Assembly (NCBI GenBank): GCA_900708905.1
Contig: CAADRB010000012.1
Span: 2,781,394 to 2,845,393, forward strand
Length of the DNA stretch: 64,000 bases
Reading direction: 5' to 3'
Source: Hymenolepis diminuta
Taxonomy: Eukaryota; Platyhelminthes; Cestoda; Cyclophyllidea; Hymenolepididae
The notes below the pieces were generated by a model. The model did no database searches. It was not told the DNA's origin and saw only the letters and a list, made by a program, of their open reading frames with translations. This document shows positions 24,147 to 37,419 of this stretch, one piece after another (the first letter of the stretch is position 1; the number at the start of each line of letters is the position of its first letter). Made by a program: the position numbers and the translations under genes.

Positions 24147-24240
24147 CCTCCCGCATTTCGTCTTCTCTTCCCTTCCCTTCCATTCTCTTCTACCCTCCTC
24201 TCCTTCCCCTTCCCCTTTCCTCCAACCAACACTTAAAAAA
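24147..24240. repeat. Polypyrimidine-rich tract
   Basis: C/T-rich stretch of irregular CCCTT units after the TPR-like stop codon. It creates long open frames on both strands that are composition artefacts. Confidence 0.7.
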
Positions 24241-25029
24241 GACAAAAAAAATTACAAAAGAGGCAAAAGACAAAAAATCGTTTGTTTTGTATCGTTTTAT
24301 CCTATTTCTCTTTTATGCTGTCTTTTGCTAACATGCAAATCTCTCCTCTTCTTTCAGATCACATATAACCGCAGCTCTCGCTTCATTTCATGCGCCTCAA
24401 GGGGAACTAGGGGACTGCATTTCAAATCCTCATAATTGAAGGTAAGTCTCATCAAAGATACGCTAGCCTCACTCGTTCACATGTGAGAATACTTTCAGTT
24501 TCTCATCTCACTCACACATATATTTCCGCAGGTCTTACCTATACTTATACTCGTATGATGTAGGAGAAACATGTATGATGCTGAAGAAACATGGCAGTCA
24601 ATTCTCAGGTTCTAATAGTAGTCAGGTTCTAGGCACTAATTTTATCCCCACCCTCATTTCCATCATAGTTTACGCCCTAGGACTTCATGATTTCCCATTC
24701 ACACTCTCTTCAAGGCAACACATATCTAGTATTGATTCTGCGTGAAGCCATCTCNNNNNNNNNNNNNNNNNNNNNNNNNNNNNNNNTCACATTCCTCTAG
24801 CGCTTTCCAATGTAGCGTTAATTTGAAATTGCATGCACTTGTCATGCACTTCACCAAATAGGAGGCAATCCTCGTTGAATGTTTCAATAATACCAATAAT
24901 AATGATGATAATAGTAATGAGAGTAGAAGTAATGGGTAGGAGTGATGTAGGATATGTTATGGTAAAATATGAGAACCATCGATAAAGGTGGATCTAAAAG
25001 AGGAGAGATTGGGGTTATCTAAGCACACC
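24241..25029. other. Intergenic stretch with a small assembly gap
   Basis: No gene recognised. Ns occupy 24,755-24,786. Confidence 0.5.
24755..24786. other. Assembly gap (32 N)
   Basis: Run of N in an otherwise ordinary AT-rich stretch. Confidence 0.99.
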
Positions 25030-25330
25030 GTTTAGGGCTAGGAGTGAGGCCATAGGACCACAGCAACAAAGGGGCGGTTGCTGTGGGGGGAGGTACGAGT
25101 AGGTACGAGCGTGCTCCGAGCGCGTGCCCAAACGCTTCAACTGGGCAGTGCCTGCGCCTCCCTGCCCAGGAAAATCCAACCCACATCTCCACGCGGTCCT
25201 GGGTGGTAACGTCAGTCTTCTGCATCCACGCCATCTTAATAAAGCCATAGGAGGAGAAGGAGAGACCGGCGATGGCTTGCGGGAGACTGGTGGCGAACGA
25301 GGGCTCTGGACACATTGACTAGCATAACCA
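25030..25330. other. GC-rich island, function unknown
   Basis: Clearly richer in G and C than its surroundings, with CpG-containing blocks ('gagcgtgctccgagcgcgtg'). Overlapping open frames run on both strands, none with family resemblance. A hairpin (GGCTCTGG ... CCAGAGAGCC) lies at its right edge, near 25,303-25,347. It could be a promoter island or part of a mobile element. Confidence 0.4.
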
Positions 25331-25396
25331 GAGAGCCGGTCAGTCAGCTAGCCAGCCAGTCACTCACTCTGATCAGCCTTTTCTGCTAGTTTCTCA

Positions 25397-25480
25397 ATGC
25401 TTAGAAACCTCTCCCTCCCTCCCTCTCTCCTTCTCTCCCTTCCTCCCCCTCACTCTCTCTCTCCCCTTCACTCTCTCTTC
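25397..25480. repeat. (CCCT)n/(CTCT)n polypyrimidine microsatellite
   Basis: Nearly pure C/T run. A roughly complementary polypurine run lies at 26,316-26,352, giving an inverted pair about 0.85 kb apart. Confidence 0.85.
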
Positions 25481-26315
25481 CTGAGGAACCATTTGTTCAT
25501 GAGTTTACCAACGTCCGTGTTTGTCACCAATGTTCATTTACTCCTCAGACAGCTTCGCTTCTTTACCTGCATTTCATGAATGCAATGTCACATGGAATAC
25601 TTAACATCCTATTCACTGCGACAATTTATGCATCGGTAGTGGAAAAATGTGGGAGATTTGCTCAACGAATAGATAGGGACTTGATCCTGCTCGTCTCACC
25701 TTTACCGTTAGTGCATGAGCAACTCCAGTAAAGATTAGAAATTGTATTCTCGGGTTATAAGCTTGGACGAGGCTACAACATTGCAGCATTTGCTCACTTC
25801 TCCAAAGCTTAAATAGGAGAGGTCAATTATAATGAGGAGATTTGAGCAGACAGGTGTTGGAAATTAATGACTGGAAGTGATTAGCCATCGGGATAACCAA
25901 GTACAGCAGTTTGGACTATCTAGACGAGAGTGTAAAATTGAAATTATTCACCATCAAGTACACGAAGATTGAGGCTTGTGAGTTTCACCAATGTGAGCAG
26001 AAAGTGTTCCACTTGGTTCACTTATGGACCTTCCTTTTTTCTGCTGTCAGCCGCTGGGATTATCTTTGCGGACTGAATAGTAGAGACTCGTTTTGATTGA
26101 TTCTTCTCACACTTGGTCTGATGCTGTTGGAGAAGGGCTTGCCCTTTTCATCGATGGTAAGAGACAATGCTACGTTGATGGATAATCTTGCCAAATGTCG
26201 TTTTATCGAGTGTTGTACTGCTTGGCCATAAAGGCATATTGTGCCTCTCAAAATGTTGTATTGTGTGGGTCAAAGCCCGTGTTATTTAGTTTGCAATAAT
26301 TACTTAGACACCGGA

Positions 26316-26352
26316 GGCAGAGATAGAGGGAGGAAGGAAAGGAGGGAGGGGG
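26316..26352. repeat. Polypurine (GGAGG)n tract
   Basis: G/A-rich run, the inverted counterpart of 25,397-25,480. Confidence 0.8.
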
Positions 26353-26453
26353 CAGAATTCAATAGACAAGACTAATAACCAGCTATCTTTTTATATCCAT
26401 TCTATTAGGTTTGTCCCGATTGCGGTTGGCCAGAGATGATTTTATCAATCGTT

Positions 26454-26854
26454 TGACGTCATTACTCGAATTGCCACATTATGATTGGTCAGACAGTGTC
26501 CCGATCGATGAATGTCGGTTGATTTCGTCGTTCCGTGACAGTCCATGATTATGACGTGGAAGTGTCTTGGCAATGACGTGTAATTGCACTTCTGGTGCAC
26601 GCCAAAGCATGTTTCATCCACTTTTCACAACCAATTTACAACACACAACTGTAGATGAGCCGTGCTTATAGATTTTTCCACTAGCTTTGATCGAGTTTTG
26701 TCAAGAGCACTTTCGACTTAAGAATGCGCCTAAGTTTCAAAAAATGTCTTTTGGTTTTTACGATGTTACAGCGTCCGAACATCGGACCTTTCACCTTTAG
26801 CTAGGTAAAAATCCCATTTAATTATTCTTATTATTGACAGTCATGCGCACGTCA
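26454..26854. promoter_or_regulatory. Cluster of CRE-like TGACGT motifs
   Basis: A full palindromic TGACGTCA lies at 26,454-26,461, half-sites TGACGT at 26,552 and 26,574, and a reverse half-site (ACGTCA) at 26,849. CCAAT-type ATTGG and GTTGGCCA sites are close by. CREB/ATF factors bind such sites. No coding exon was found next to it, so the target gene is unknown. Confidence 0.3.
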
Positions 26855-28056
26855 TAGTTAGCTTGAATCTACATGAATTTAACAGGAGCAAGACCACTTG
26901 CTATCATCCACGATTCATCCGTATACTCACCATGTCCAAGGGAACAAATCTGTTACGACTCATACTCTCCCTATTTTCAATTTAGAGCAGACCTCTCCCA
27001 AAGTAAGTTGGGATATGAGTGTTCTAACAGCCCAATTGCCAACTTTTATAAAGCATCACTTTTCAGCATCTACGCTGTAGTCATGTTGGGGAGCTCTATT
27101 TCTGTTGCCATTTTATAACTGTCCATTAGTTTCCGCTTGTCTACAGTTAACCCAGACTCAGAGAGAAGTCCAAGACAAAATACAGTTTACCAAAGACATT
27201 TATTAATTCAAAAAAGGCGTTTTGTATGAATACACGTGGCCTTCATGTTGTTGATATTGGGAGGTCAAAATCTGCTGGATTAATAACAATTTTAGTCCCA
27301 AATAACTGTACAGTCGACAGGACCTAGAGACAACCTCTGGGCATTGATCAACACCAGACAAAAAATGGACGGTGCAACAAATAGCTTTATTTTGTTGCAC
27401 TCCCAACAACTGTTCTTCAACATTTGAGCCTTGCCTGACTCTTCTTTACGACAAGAGGTGCTTGTTGAGTATCACGTTCTGCTTATTGGTGCCAAAAGCA
27501 AACTTTTGATACAATTCACAATATTTTAGGAGAACTTCAAATCAATCAAACGCTGTGGTATCGCTTAAAAACATCTTGGAGCTTTTTTGTAGAAATTATT
27601 AAATTGCAGAACCTGCCGCACTTCGTAGTTTCTACAGAAGCGCGATTGTACGTAGTACCATTCAAATATCACTTACAACGGCTAAATGGAATGTCCACAC
27701 GTTAATCTCCTAATCAAACGCGGCAGGTCATCTAAACATTCAGTCTCAACATTAGCATTTACAAGGTGAGGTAAAATGAAAAACTCTCTTTTGCCGATGT
27801 ATTATTGGGACTGCGACATGGGAGCTTATTCACCTCTGCAATATTAATCCTTTAGGGTAACCTGGGCGACACATTAGTATTAGGTAAAATCATAACTAAT
27901 GGGAATCAGAGGATCGGGGAACACTGTGCACATTAGCATATTAGTTTCATGAGATGGGAAATAATAAAAAAGTTAAAGCAACGAAAAGAAGGGAATAAGG
28001 TTGACGGTGGGGAACCAAAAATTGAACATATATGTGGGAATGAGGTAACAATAAAC
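26855..28056. other. Intergenic stretch, nothing recognised
   Basis: Frames up to about 80 codons (for example 26,873-27,118) have no family resemblance and no clear splice sites. Confidence 0.4.
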
Positions 28057-28354
28057 TGTTAGAAGAAATGATAAGTATTTTCCCCCGCTCCCAATATTTC
28101 TTCTATGAATAAAAATGTAATTTCTTTCTTTATTTCCCCACTGATAAAAGACACTTGATAATTCTACTTTTTGTTTAAGCCATTACTGACAGGGAGGGAG
28201 TTTCGTTAATACACTCGTGTATATAGACTACAACATGTCTTGTGATCTGCCGTGGGTTATTAGCTTCTGTGTTAAGTTGCTATATTGCCGAGTTTTCTAG
28301 ACTGTTGGCTCTGCGAGATTATCACATGAACTCCTAATTGGTCATGTTATAACG
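28057..28354 (+). mobile_element. LTR, family A, copy 3
   Basis: Starts TGTTAGAAG, carries a polyadenylation-type AATAAA near 28,109 and ends TTATAACG (the family end is TTATATCA). It is the reverse complement of 7-302 and 15,533-15,824 throughout. The five bases on either side do not match (TAAAC against TTTGG), so no target duplication remains. Confidence 0.7.
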
Positions 28355-28549
28355 TTTGGGAAACTTTGAGATACATAAAATAGCGTTTATTTTTCTGAAA
28401 AAGTAATAACATTATATGACATTTTAGATTTTGTTGATATTTAACTAAATTAACAAACGTTACAGAAGAATAATAAAATGATCAGAGAATTATCTGTGGA
28501 TCTACTTACGATAAAAGCTGTGTATAATTTGAATACCTTGTAAGACAAT
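28355..28549. other. Short AT-rich spacer, nothing recognised
   Basis: Lies between the family A LTR and the GC-rich island; no feature seen. Confidence 0.4.
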
Positions 28550-28940
28550 TTATAGGGCGCCGCCAATAATGGCGACGAAACCGAAACTAAAGCTTAAACT
28601 AACCAATCACTTCTTTCCTTCCTTTTATACCATTAATCACAAGCCTCCCCATGGAGAGAACCAATGAAGCCCAACGGGGAAGAGCCAACCACCGGGACGA
28701 CTCCCGAAAAAGAGGAGAAGAAAAGCCTGAATACGAAGACAGGCTAGAATACCGCGTTCCGGCGTGCAAGTGACACTCTCTGCCCGTGACCTCCAACGTT
28801 ACTCTCCGACCTCCCGACGTCCGTCTTTGTACCGTCTACTACAATCTGCCCTAGCCCAATTTACTGTACTTTTTACACTTAATAAATTCCTCGTCTGATT
28901 GACCTTGGCTCTCCTGTTAAACTCCGGCGGATCTTATAAC
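28550..28940. mobile_element. GC-rich promoter/LTR-like island
   Basis: A GC-rich patch in AT-rich DNA. It holds 'ggcgccgccaataatggcga', two CCAAT-type sites, a TATAAAAG reading on the minus strand (about 28,622-28,632) and AATAAA on the plus strand near 28,881. This mix suits an LTR or a promoter. I found no second copy in the window and no target duplication, so the class is open. Confidence 0.3.
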
Positions 28941-30599
28941 CTGGTTAATCACCTATGTTTTATGCTCCCTATAGAATTGTAGATATAATGTCGCCGTGCC
29001 AATTTTAAATATACATTTAAATCTTAAATGGAGTTTTTTGATTAAGTAGCTATAGATTAATCCGCGGAAACACACAAATTGCAAATTTAAGGGTTAAAGA
29101 TGAATTATCGATATAATGAATTGATTAAATTTGCCGTCGATATGAACTCTCAGGCAAAACACTTCAGAAGATTGGTGAAAACTAGTGCAATTGAATTCCA
29201 AAGTGGGGAAATATTTCGGTGATTGGGTAAGAGCGTGAATACAGGTGTTGTTAATTTTAAACTTCTCGACTGGGTGGGAAGGTTCGATAACGATGTTGTA
29301 TAAAATTATATTGCCATATATAAACAAACGGAATGTCCCTTCTCAAAATTAAAGTGTACAAAATTTTGTCATCATTGTAAATTTATTTCTCATCTGCCTA
29401 CATTTGTTAAATGCAGGAAATAATTTCACTTTTTTTCTGTATCAGAGCAAAATTAGAATATGTATTCCATCTAATACTTTTAACTTAGTGTCAAGGTGGA
29501 AAAAAATTACTAATAATTATTTTATACTTGCCCTTGACGAGATTTATATTTATTTTATGTATTATTATTGATGTAACGGTTGACCCCATATGTCGTTTAT
29601 GTGAGCTAATACGAATTATGTTGTACTATGCAGAGTCTGATTCAAATTGTGATGAGTTTTTGCTGTGGGGTCGAGAGGTATTTTCCTTCTCCTGACTAGG
29701 ATATCGATGTAGCAGCACATAAAACTGCCCTATTTTTCTATCATGTCAATATATCTTACCTTTTAAAATATGATTGATATGAAGTTCAAGTAAAATAAAA
29801 CATTTATTGAACAGCGATGTAAATAAAAAAATGAAGTAAAGATATTTGGGAATTTGGAAAAAAAAATTTTTGGAATTCTGTGTAATAAATGTTCATTAAT
29901 GTTTCTCAATTTTTTGCGAAAAAAATTGTACAGAAAAGTTATCTGATAATACTTTTATAAAATTAAGTCGTATTCAGGATTAATATTGCTAAATCTAAGC
30001 TGTAATATTTGAAAACATTCTAATAAGATATCGAAATAGTTATTTTAAGAATTAAGTGGACATTCCGGATCTTATTACATCGCACGAGTTGTTAATGAAG
30101 CACTCATATAAATTAAGTTATCTTTTCCAGCTTAGGTTTCACTATTCATCCTCGGGATTGCAGCAAATGCTTGTCCATGATGTTCTGTACCTACCGACGG
30201 GCATTGTTTAATTAAGAAGAGTCGGTCTTGCTCCTTCAATTCACTTTTTTTCCAATGGCTGAGAAGGTAAATGATCTTCTGTGACATTCCGAGGTTTACA
30301 GTTTTAACGTAGCAGAAATGAGATGGCTAAACGTTGTAAGTTAGCGATGCCCCGTAAGCTGTGTTCAAAAAGGGTAAGCTCAATGGATTTTTATTAAAAT
30401 GAATTTATCGATATCCAATTGCATGTCAAACTTCGGTAAAAGACACATAAATATTTCTCATTTCTTTTGCTGCTCCTAAACTGCCAGTCATCATTCACAG
30501 ATTGTCGTTGCAGTCAATCTGAACATCTTTAATAGCTGACATTATCACCTCCAATATGAAATGATCTAAGTTACAATTGATCCCTATTAAAATAAACCG
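28941..30599. other. AT-rich intergenic stretch, nothing recognised
   Basis: No exon, RNA gene or shared repeat seen. Confidence 0.45.
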
Positions 30600-30920
30600 G
30601 AAGCTTAGATTGAAGAGCAAAGGACCTTTTCATTTGGTCGAAGGGGCACTGTTCGAGCCATAGAATTTGTTTGCCAATGATAAGATTATGCTTTTGAAGT
30701 TAAATACCGGTCTCCGAGAGCCTTTCGTGTAGTTAACTAATGGAGCCCTCCGAGTCAACAGCTTTTTGAATAAAGACTTTGAACGATATTTTTTTCGTCA
30801 AATCCACATTTTGAATAATCGCACTTTTCGACTAGGTACGATCTGCCATTAACTTATTTTTTCAACTTCCCCAGTGCATCTTCGAATGACTCATTTAACC
30901 TTAAATAGTCAGATCGTTTC
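30600..30920 (-). mobile_element. Possible very decayed retrotransposon gag
   Basis: On the minus strand, SFEDALGKLKK and YLVEKCDYSK lead, across several stops, to a segment resembling the 'D-R-x-L-T-L-x-K-A' part of retrotransposon gag proteins. Every block is short and interrupted. Weak call. Confidence 0.25.
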
Positions 30921-32306
30921 TACGTCGACTCACTTATGCGGAATAAATCGAAGACTTCACCATCGATGATTCTAAGGAATAGGACAGAATGTATCGGATA
31001 GTGTGATACTCCAACCCGCCCACTCTGTTGTGATAGCTATAACCCTTCATATCCATTTCAATATATTTTTATTTACCACAAACTTCCCTGTTATTTTGCT
31101 CAATTTTTAACTAATAACATCATAAGAGTGTTTATGTATAAACTTCCGCACCTGTCCTATGCTTCCTAGCTAAAAATAGTTTGTTCCTGTGCAGACGCCT
31201 TCTCTTAATTTCACTCGTTACTATTAATACTATTCAACTGCTGCTTACTACTGCGGCACCCAGGGTATTTAAAAGAAGGGATTTGATCTCACAGGGATGG
31301 CTGTATAATATTGCCACGTATACAAATGAAGACTATGATTAAACATCGAATTCTAATTCGAATTTGGGTCATAAAATAAGTTCAATAGAAATTGAACCTA
31401 TTTGATCAACATTTACATTTAATATAATAGATAAGAAACCACAATATTTTTCTCAAAGCATAGTTGATCTGTGAATATTCAGCTTGCTAAATCTGCAACT
31501 GACTCTTCGAAGTGGATGGGGGAAAGTCAGACGCAGATAATGGTCAGTTGCTGGCTAATCAGGTTGAAGGTACCCCCCGGAGCGATCAGTCCCCGTGTTT
31601 CCCACAATTCAAAAAAATTATTTCCCATCCTCAGTCTACACACGAAGATTAAAGTTAATGAGAGATAGTTGGCAAGATTGCTCATTTCCTCATCTCACTT
31701 TTTTGTAATTCTGGGTCTAAACGATTAGACAGGACAAATCCTATAGTGGTAACATATGAAAGAGACCAGTTTCGAAACATAAACCGCAGAAAAACTGAAA
31801 ACAAGATACTCTGGATAGCCACACGAGGAGTTATTGTTTCTTCATAGTTCTCGTAGTAAACTATTCGTAGTCTTTATATTCAGTTAAATGATACAATACA
31901 AAACAATAACACATGAATATTAAGACAAATGCAGGGGAATGATTAATCTAAATCAAGAGTATTATTTCCTCAGGCAAAAGAACACCGTTGTCTGACCATT
32001 ACTCATCTGAAATTAAATACAAATTCCACTTCTAATACTTAGAACTACTCTTTCAGATTGTTAAACACTAGCTGCATTCCGGAAAAAAAACAAGAAGTTG
32101 CAAGTGCAAGCAAGCAATCTTCAAAAAAATAAAGACGTTCTCTATGTATACGCATAAATACTGCAGCAATACATATCTCAGTAATAAACACCCCCAACTG
32201 GCTTATACGCCCCATCAACAACACAACATAACAGGGCTATTTTTAAAAGAGAGTCCAATAGACGAGGTAGAAGACAAACTCAGATTGACAGCTCGGTTTG
32301 TTGAAT
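30921..32306. other. Intergenic stretch downstream of the GLD-2-like gene
   Basis: Contains the 3' flank of the poly(A) polymerase gene. No separate gene recognised. Confidence 0.4.
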
Positions 32307-35300
32307 TCAAGTCCACAGGGAATGCAGTGGAGCTTTTTGACCATGAAGCACTCTATCGGTTCGCGCAAAGACACGTTGAATCTGAGCAAGCACTGTTTCA
32401 TCATACAGTGAACGTGCGGCATTCGATTGGCAAAATGGTTCTAGAGGAGTCAAGATTGAAATTAGCTGACTTCGTGAATTTTTTAAGAGATACAGAAGCG
32501 AAGATTTTTTAGAAACCTACCTTCAACAAAAATTTTATAAGATGCCGAAGTGTTGGCCCTATCGTGGGGAGGAAGGTTTCTAATAGCAACATCAATTGGA
32601 ATAGGATGACCGTATCTCACTGAGATGGCCCAATTTCCGAAATCAAAATTATTGTAATAACTAATAAATCCAACAAAGAGTTCACTCAGCGAAGAAGTGT
32701 TTGCACTGGCCAACTCAGCCCATGGAAGCTGTAAACGCATATCAACCTCTTTCAGGGGGCGATCATAGTTAAAGATTTTCTATTAGGACGGAAAGACATG
32801 TATGACAGAATGAACAACTACTTATAAGTAATCAGTGCAACTAACCGGAAATCGTTCGTGAAGATTGGGCAAAACTGGGGGACTACAGCCACACTGAAGG
32901 AATTGAATGAGCATCAATATAAGAGGATAAGAAGAAAGACGTCCACGACTGCCATCATGAATATCCATCTTCTGAGCCCAATGCTTTACAAATAAGCCTA
33001 AGGGTCGCAACCTCCAATCAACTATAAATAGAAGGAAGTGATTTCAAATACTTCTTGGAGGATAATAACCGACATTTACAGAATTTAATAATACCTCGAG
33101 CATACATAGCAAGTAGATGAGTATTGTAGACTCCGATAACGTTATTCACGTTTAGATCACATTCAACACCGGAGAGCTGATCGCAAAATTTGAGAATTGG
33201 TACCTTAGCTTGAATGAGGTTGCATTGTTTTATAAAACCTTCAAAAAAGAGAAATCTCTAAATCCCGGAAACACAAGTTTCAACGCATGGGCGGCTAAAA
33301 TATTATGAGGATTCCTCATTGATTAGTCAGAATAGGTATGACAATTTTAAGAGTATAGTTACATCCTTTGCATCCAAAATGAAACGCAACTGTTTTAACC
33401 ACACTAGGGACTTGACTTCTCAAATCTGTCATCATGATAGTCAAGGATTTCGAGTCAGAAATAACGAAAGTGATTTTTGATATATCCAAAGGAGAAGGCG
33501 AAACAGTGCTTTGCCATGGACAAATAGGCGTAATAATGGAACCAACATCATCATCACGATAACCGTCATTAATTAAACCGTTTTTCATCGCTTTGCATGT
33601 TGTCAGACTAATCACGTTCTGTCACATCGTACATGGGAAACAATTAAGAATAATGATTGTTATGATCTTCTCCGGTCAGTCAATATTCAATAGTGGAAAT
33701 AGTTTCCAAATTATGCCAATAAATATCCGAAAATCACAAAACTTCAGTCTTCTCCCCTACTCATTGCTGGCTTGAGAAGTTGTAGCTTTATAAAACATCC
33801 TTGGTTTAACAGAATGCGTTCTATTGCAGAGACGTGATGTTTCAACTAAATTTAGTCACAGCGAGTATTGCAGTCAAATCTAACTGTTGCTATCAATGAC
33901 AATACAAGTCATATCTTTTGTAATTCCTTTAGAAATTCGATAAACACAAAGTTGAAGATTGAACGAAGAATGAATGAAGTAGTGAAAGAATTATAAAACG
34001 AGAAAAACCTGGAATTCGTGGGCCGATGACATCAAAATGAGGCACTAAGAACGAAAGGTGTAAAGTATTAGTCGGTTAGTGTATAGAACGCGGGTGCGAA
34101 TTCCTTCATTATTCTGCACATCAATGGAGGTAGTCTTCTATCTCAGCTAATTGAACGAAATGAATTAAAAACAAGAATAGTCGGGGGATTTTATAAGTTC
34201 ACCGTTAGAGAATTAGGTACAAGTACTGTAATCTTAGCCATAACCGTAACTGACGTGAGATAGGCGTTATGCCCTCGTATTTTAAACTTAGACAGTTCTT
34301 ATACATGAGTTCTGCTATAAAATGGTTTTTTAAACACAAAATTGGAACTGACTTTGAGCCGATAGCTTCCGAATAATGGCTATAAAAAGCAAGCACCAAC
34401 AGAACCAGAGCATTTAAAGGTTTGTGGGGGAGAGATGAACTGAGTACAACTCCAAGTATACTGTAAACCTCTCTTTTTATGCCGTATTATTACACAAAAT
34501 TTAACTAATAATTCTTCGATTAATATGGGTTTAGTAACAACTCATAAAAACAGGAAATAAGGCAGTCATTAAATATATCGAGACAAATATTTTAAAGCTG
34601 TAATATTGCAAGAAATTATGTACTAACGCCGAGTGAATTCAGGTGTTCACAAATTCACATTAGACTATGAAAATATTCGTTAAAAAAAATGAGGAAAACC
34701 TACTACATTTGCGTAGAGGAGTCATTATGTGCTGAAGAATTGCAGAAGCGTCGCGTTTACCCTGCAATTCCTGAGAGGTAACAACAAGGCACATATCAGC
34801 ATCGCTATAATCCGAACCAAATCCATTTAACGAAGATCCAACTAGGTAAATTCTTGAATCTAGAAAAAAAAGGATAAAAATTTAAATCTAGGTCGGTTTT
34901 GTGGAAGTGTCGAAAAACACACTTACTTTCGAAAACGGAAGAAATAATCATATGCAAAGCATTTTTAAAATGTGCTTTTCTGGCGTAAGTGGCGGGGGTT
35001 TGTCGCTTTTCTATAAATAATTGCCAAATTTGAACAGAGAGAGCATCAAGGTAACTTAGCTTTGAGGCGTCTGGAATGGATACCATATTAGGCGAAGCAA
35101 TTCGACCAAACGTTTCGTTTTGCTTAAATAAGGAGTGCTTTTCTGGTGACTTCATAAAGGATGACGGAGAACCTGGAGTATCGTGATTATGAAGAGACGG
35201 GTGGTACGAACTATTGCTACCTTTACATTGCTTAAAAAATAAAACACATTACAAAACGGGATTAGGCAATAAATATGAAAATAGACTTAATTTACCTTAT

Positions 35301-35503
35301 GATTATAATTTGAGGGTCCGTTGCCAGGATAGCTATTCATTAAATGCGCAGGAGCATCGAAGTTGTGATGGTTATTTAGATTAAACTGAAGATTGCGGTG
35401 AGGAAAATTATGCCGAGTCCGATTATTTTGCTGCCGCCGAGGAGACCAGGGTGGACCAAACCCTCTGTGATTGCCTCTTGAATTAGACGTCGTGTAATTT
35501 CTA
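32307..35503 (-). CDS. GLD2: GLD-2-type cytoplasmic poly(A) polymerase (5' end not resolved)
   Basis: Visible exons, 5' to 3': about 35,503-35,296; 35,230-34,927; 34,859-34,707; 33,238-33,095; 33,021-32,846; 32,779-32,521; 32,440-32,307. All borders are GT-AG and all phases agree, giving 389 codons from the second exon to the TGA. The nucleotidyltransferase core shows VGSSLNGFG, then SDYSDADMCLVV (the two metal-binding aspartates) and VECDLNVNN (the third). The central domain has VDWRLRPLGLFVKHWA and the PAP-associated domain SLSELFVGFISYYNNFDF. The last exon gives an NAARSLYDE segment typical of GLD-2 C-termini. The N-terminal exon is low-complexity, rich in N, H, R and G. GLD-2 enzymes lengthen poly(A) tails of stored cytoplasmic mRNAs, mostly in germ line and embryo. 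The start codon lies upstream of 35,503 in an exon I could not identify. Confidence 0.9.
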
Positions 35504-37419
35504 CTGTAATTTGTAACCAAATCATGTTGTAGACACGAAAAAATATTTCGTATTGAAAATAAAATTCATAACAGAATTCCTTAAATTATAAAATAAATAT
35601 AATAACACTTAAAACATAAATCCAAAAAGGGTGAAAAACCAACCTCATGCATTAATCCTGTAGGTAGTGATGACCTTTTTAATCAACGTACTGATTGGTA
35701 AGCCCAGATAAAGTAACTCATATATTCAAAAAATAATGAAAATAAAAACAACCAAATTTATTCATGAATTTTAAAAAATATATTAAACAAAGTAAAAAAT
35801 TAATCACAGTTTAATTATATTAGAACTCATAAACGAATAGAATCACATCAGTAAAGTTTGAAATGGGTATTTCTAATATCATAATGATTTAAACATTTTG
35901 CCCATTATTACTTTTCTGTAAACTTGCCGAAGACATTATCCGTTGAGATTATTTTATGATACTTTTAAAAAATTTGTGCATGTTTTAGAATTCTTCATTC
36001 CTTGCCTTTCATCATTTAATCGACTTTATATTATCAAGAAATTAGTCCAGTGGAAACATGAGCGTAGCTTATAGGAATAAATCAACAAATCAATGATCGT
36101 AACCTGATCACCGAATGGTTTAGATATTACACAAGGTCTTATCAATACAGACACAAGATATCGGTATTTAACTATTACTAAGATTTAATCAATTGTACCA
36201 GAAGAAAATATAATTTCTTCAAGTACGGTTTTGAATTTACGCTTAAGTAACCGTCACGTAGTATATCAGGGGTGTTTACGGTAATTTTACGGTATTTTTA
36301 TCAGCCTCTAACATATTAAATGATTTCGTGCAGCCTGCGTTACATCAAAGCGCCTCAACCACAATGAAAGTTCCATGGATTCCATCCAAAGGATTCTAAA
36401 TAAAAGAAACAGCCTATTTACTAATTCATAAACTGTGATAATTTATTAGGTTTCTGGAAATAAACAATGGCAGAACTCGGAGAGCATATTTTATTGCAAA
36501 ATAAACTGAATGATAAGATTAGGCTCCGAACGCAATATACTAAACATAAATATTCATTCAACTTACTAAAGGATATGACGACCATTATAATGTAAGAGTA
36601 CAAAATAAAAATGCTTTCATGTTTTGGAATCTGTTGTTACCTGCTCTTTTCTGTAGGATACCGTAACTGACTCTTAGATTTCATAAGAAATTGGAGTAGT
36701 TACAAACACGACCTCACAACACCACAATACAAGACGACCCAAACCCCTATATCAACACAAGACGCACATTTTCGTATCGATAGGTGGATTTATATTATGC
36801 GCCATTTACAACCGTAATGTAAATAAATTCGTTCCAATAAAAGGAAATTAAAAGAAGCAGAAATCAAAAGGTGGAAAATAAAGAATCTTACATATAATAA
36901 TTATTTAAGAAAAAATATTAACTTCTTGTGTGTAACAGAATTCAAGTCTTAAGCTCATAATTGATCTGGATGCTTTCATTCGGAGTGCGTTGTTTCTTAT
37001 TTAAGAATATAATTTAAGTGAGTTAAGGTATCTGCATGAGGTTAAATTTTTTCAATCTGACAATGTAAGTGATTATAGACATCATAACTATGAACTACTT
37101 TCACTCTAAAAAATATCCAGTGATTCTTTTAATTACTCATCTGATGCACTATGAACCTTGATAACGTAGAAGGAATTTATGTATCTTGAATGACAATTAG
37201 GAAATAAGGAAGTGACTGCTGGTAGGAATGCTCAATGGGATATTTAAAAAAGATACAAGTTGTCTGTCATCTGTAAACGAATATCGGATCAGTCAATTTC
37301 TGTATAATTATTTAATAAGAAAATTACTTAGGATTACTCAGAATTAACATACTTTTTCAGTTTTTCGTTATATCTTAGTAACACTCTTAATACTAACATC
37401 TGAAACTAGAGGAATCCTC
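35504..37419. other. Upstream flank of the GLD-2-like gene, first exon(s) not found
   Basis: The missing start of the poly(A) polymerase must lie here or further up. A GTTGGT donor near 35,643 is one candidate, but its frames do not extend. Otherwise AT-rich with nothing recognised. Confidence 0.4.

Noticed and set aside
24006..24435. Long frames on both strands around 24.1-24.4 kb
   Set aside because: Driven by polypyrimidine composition and overlap with the TPR-like exon; no family resemblance.
25015..25318. Three overlapping frames in the GC-rich island
   Set aside because: High GC lowers stop frequency on every strand; none shows a known domain or splice borders.
32144..32512. 122-codon plus-strand ORF
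   Set aside because: It overlaps the last two GLD-2 exons in antisense. The minus strand gives the conserved C-terminal NAARSLYDE segment with matching splice phases, so the plus frame is a shadow.
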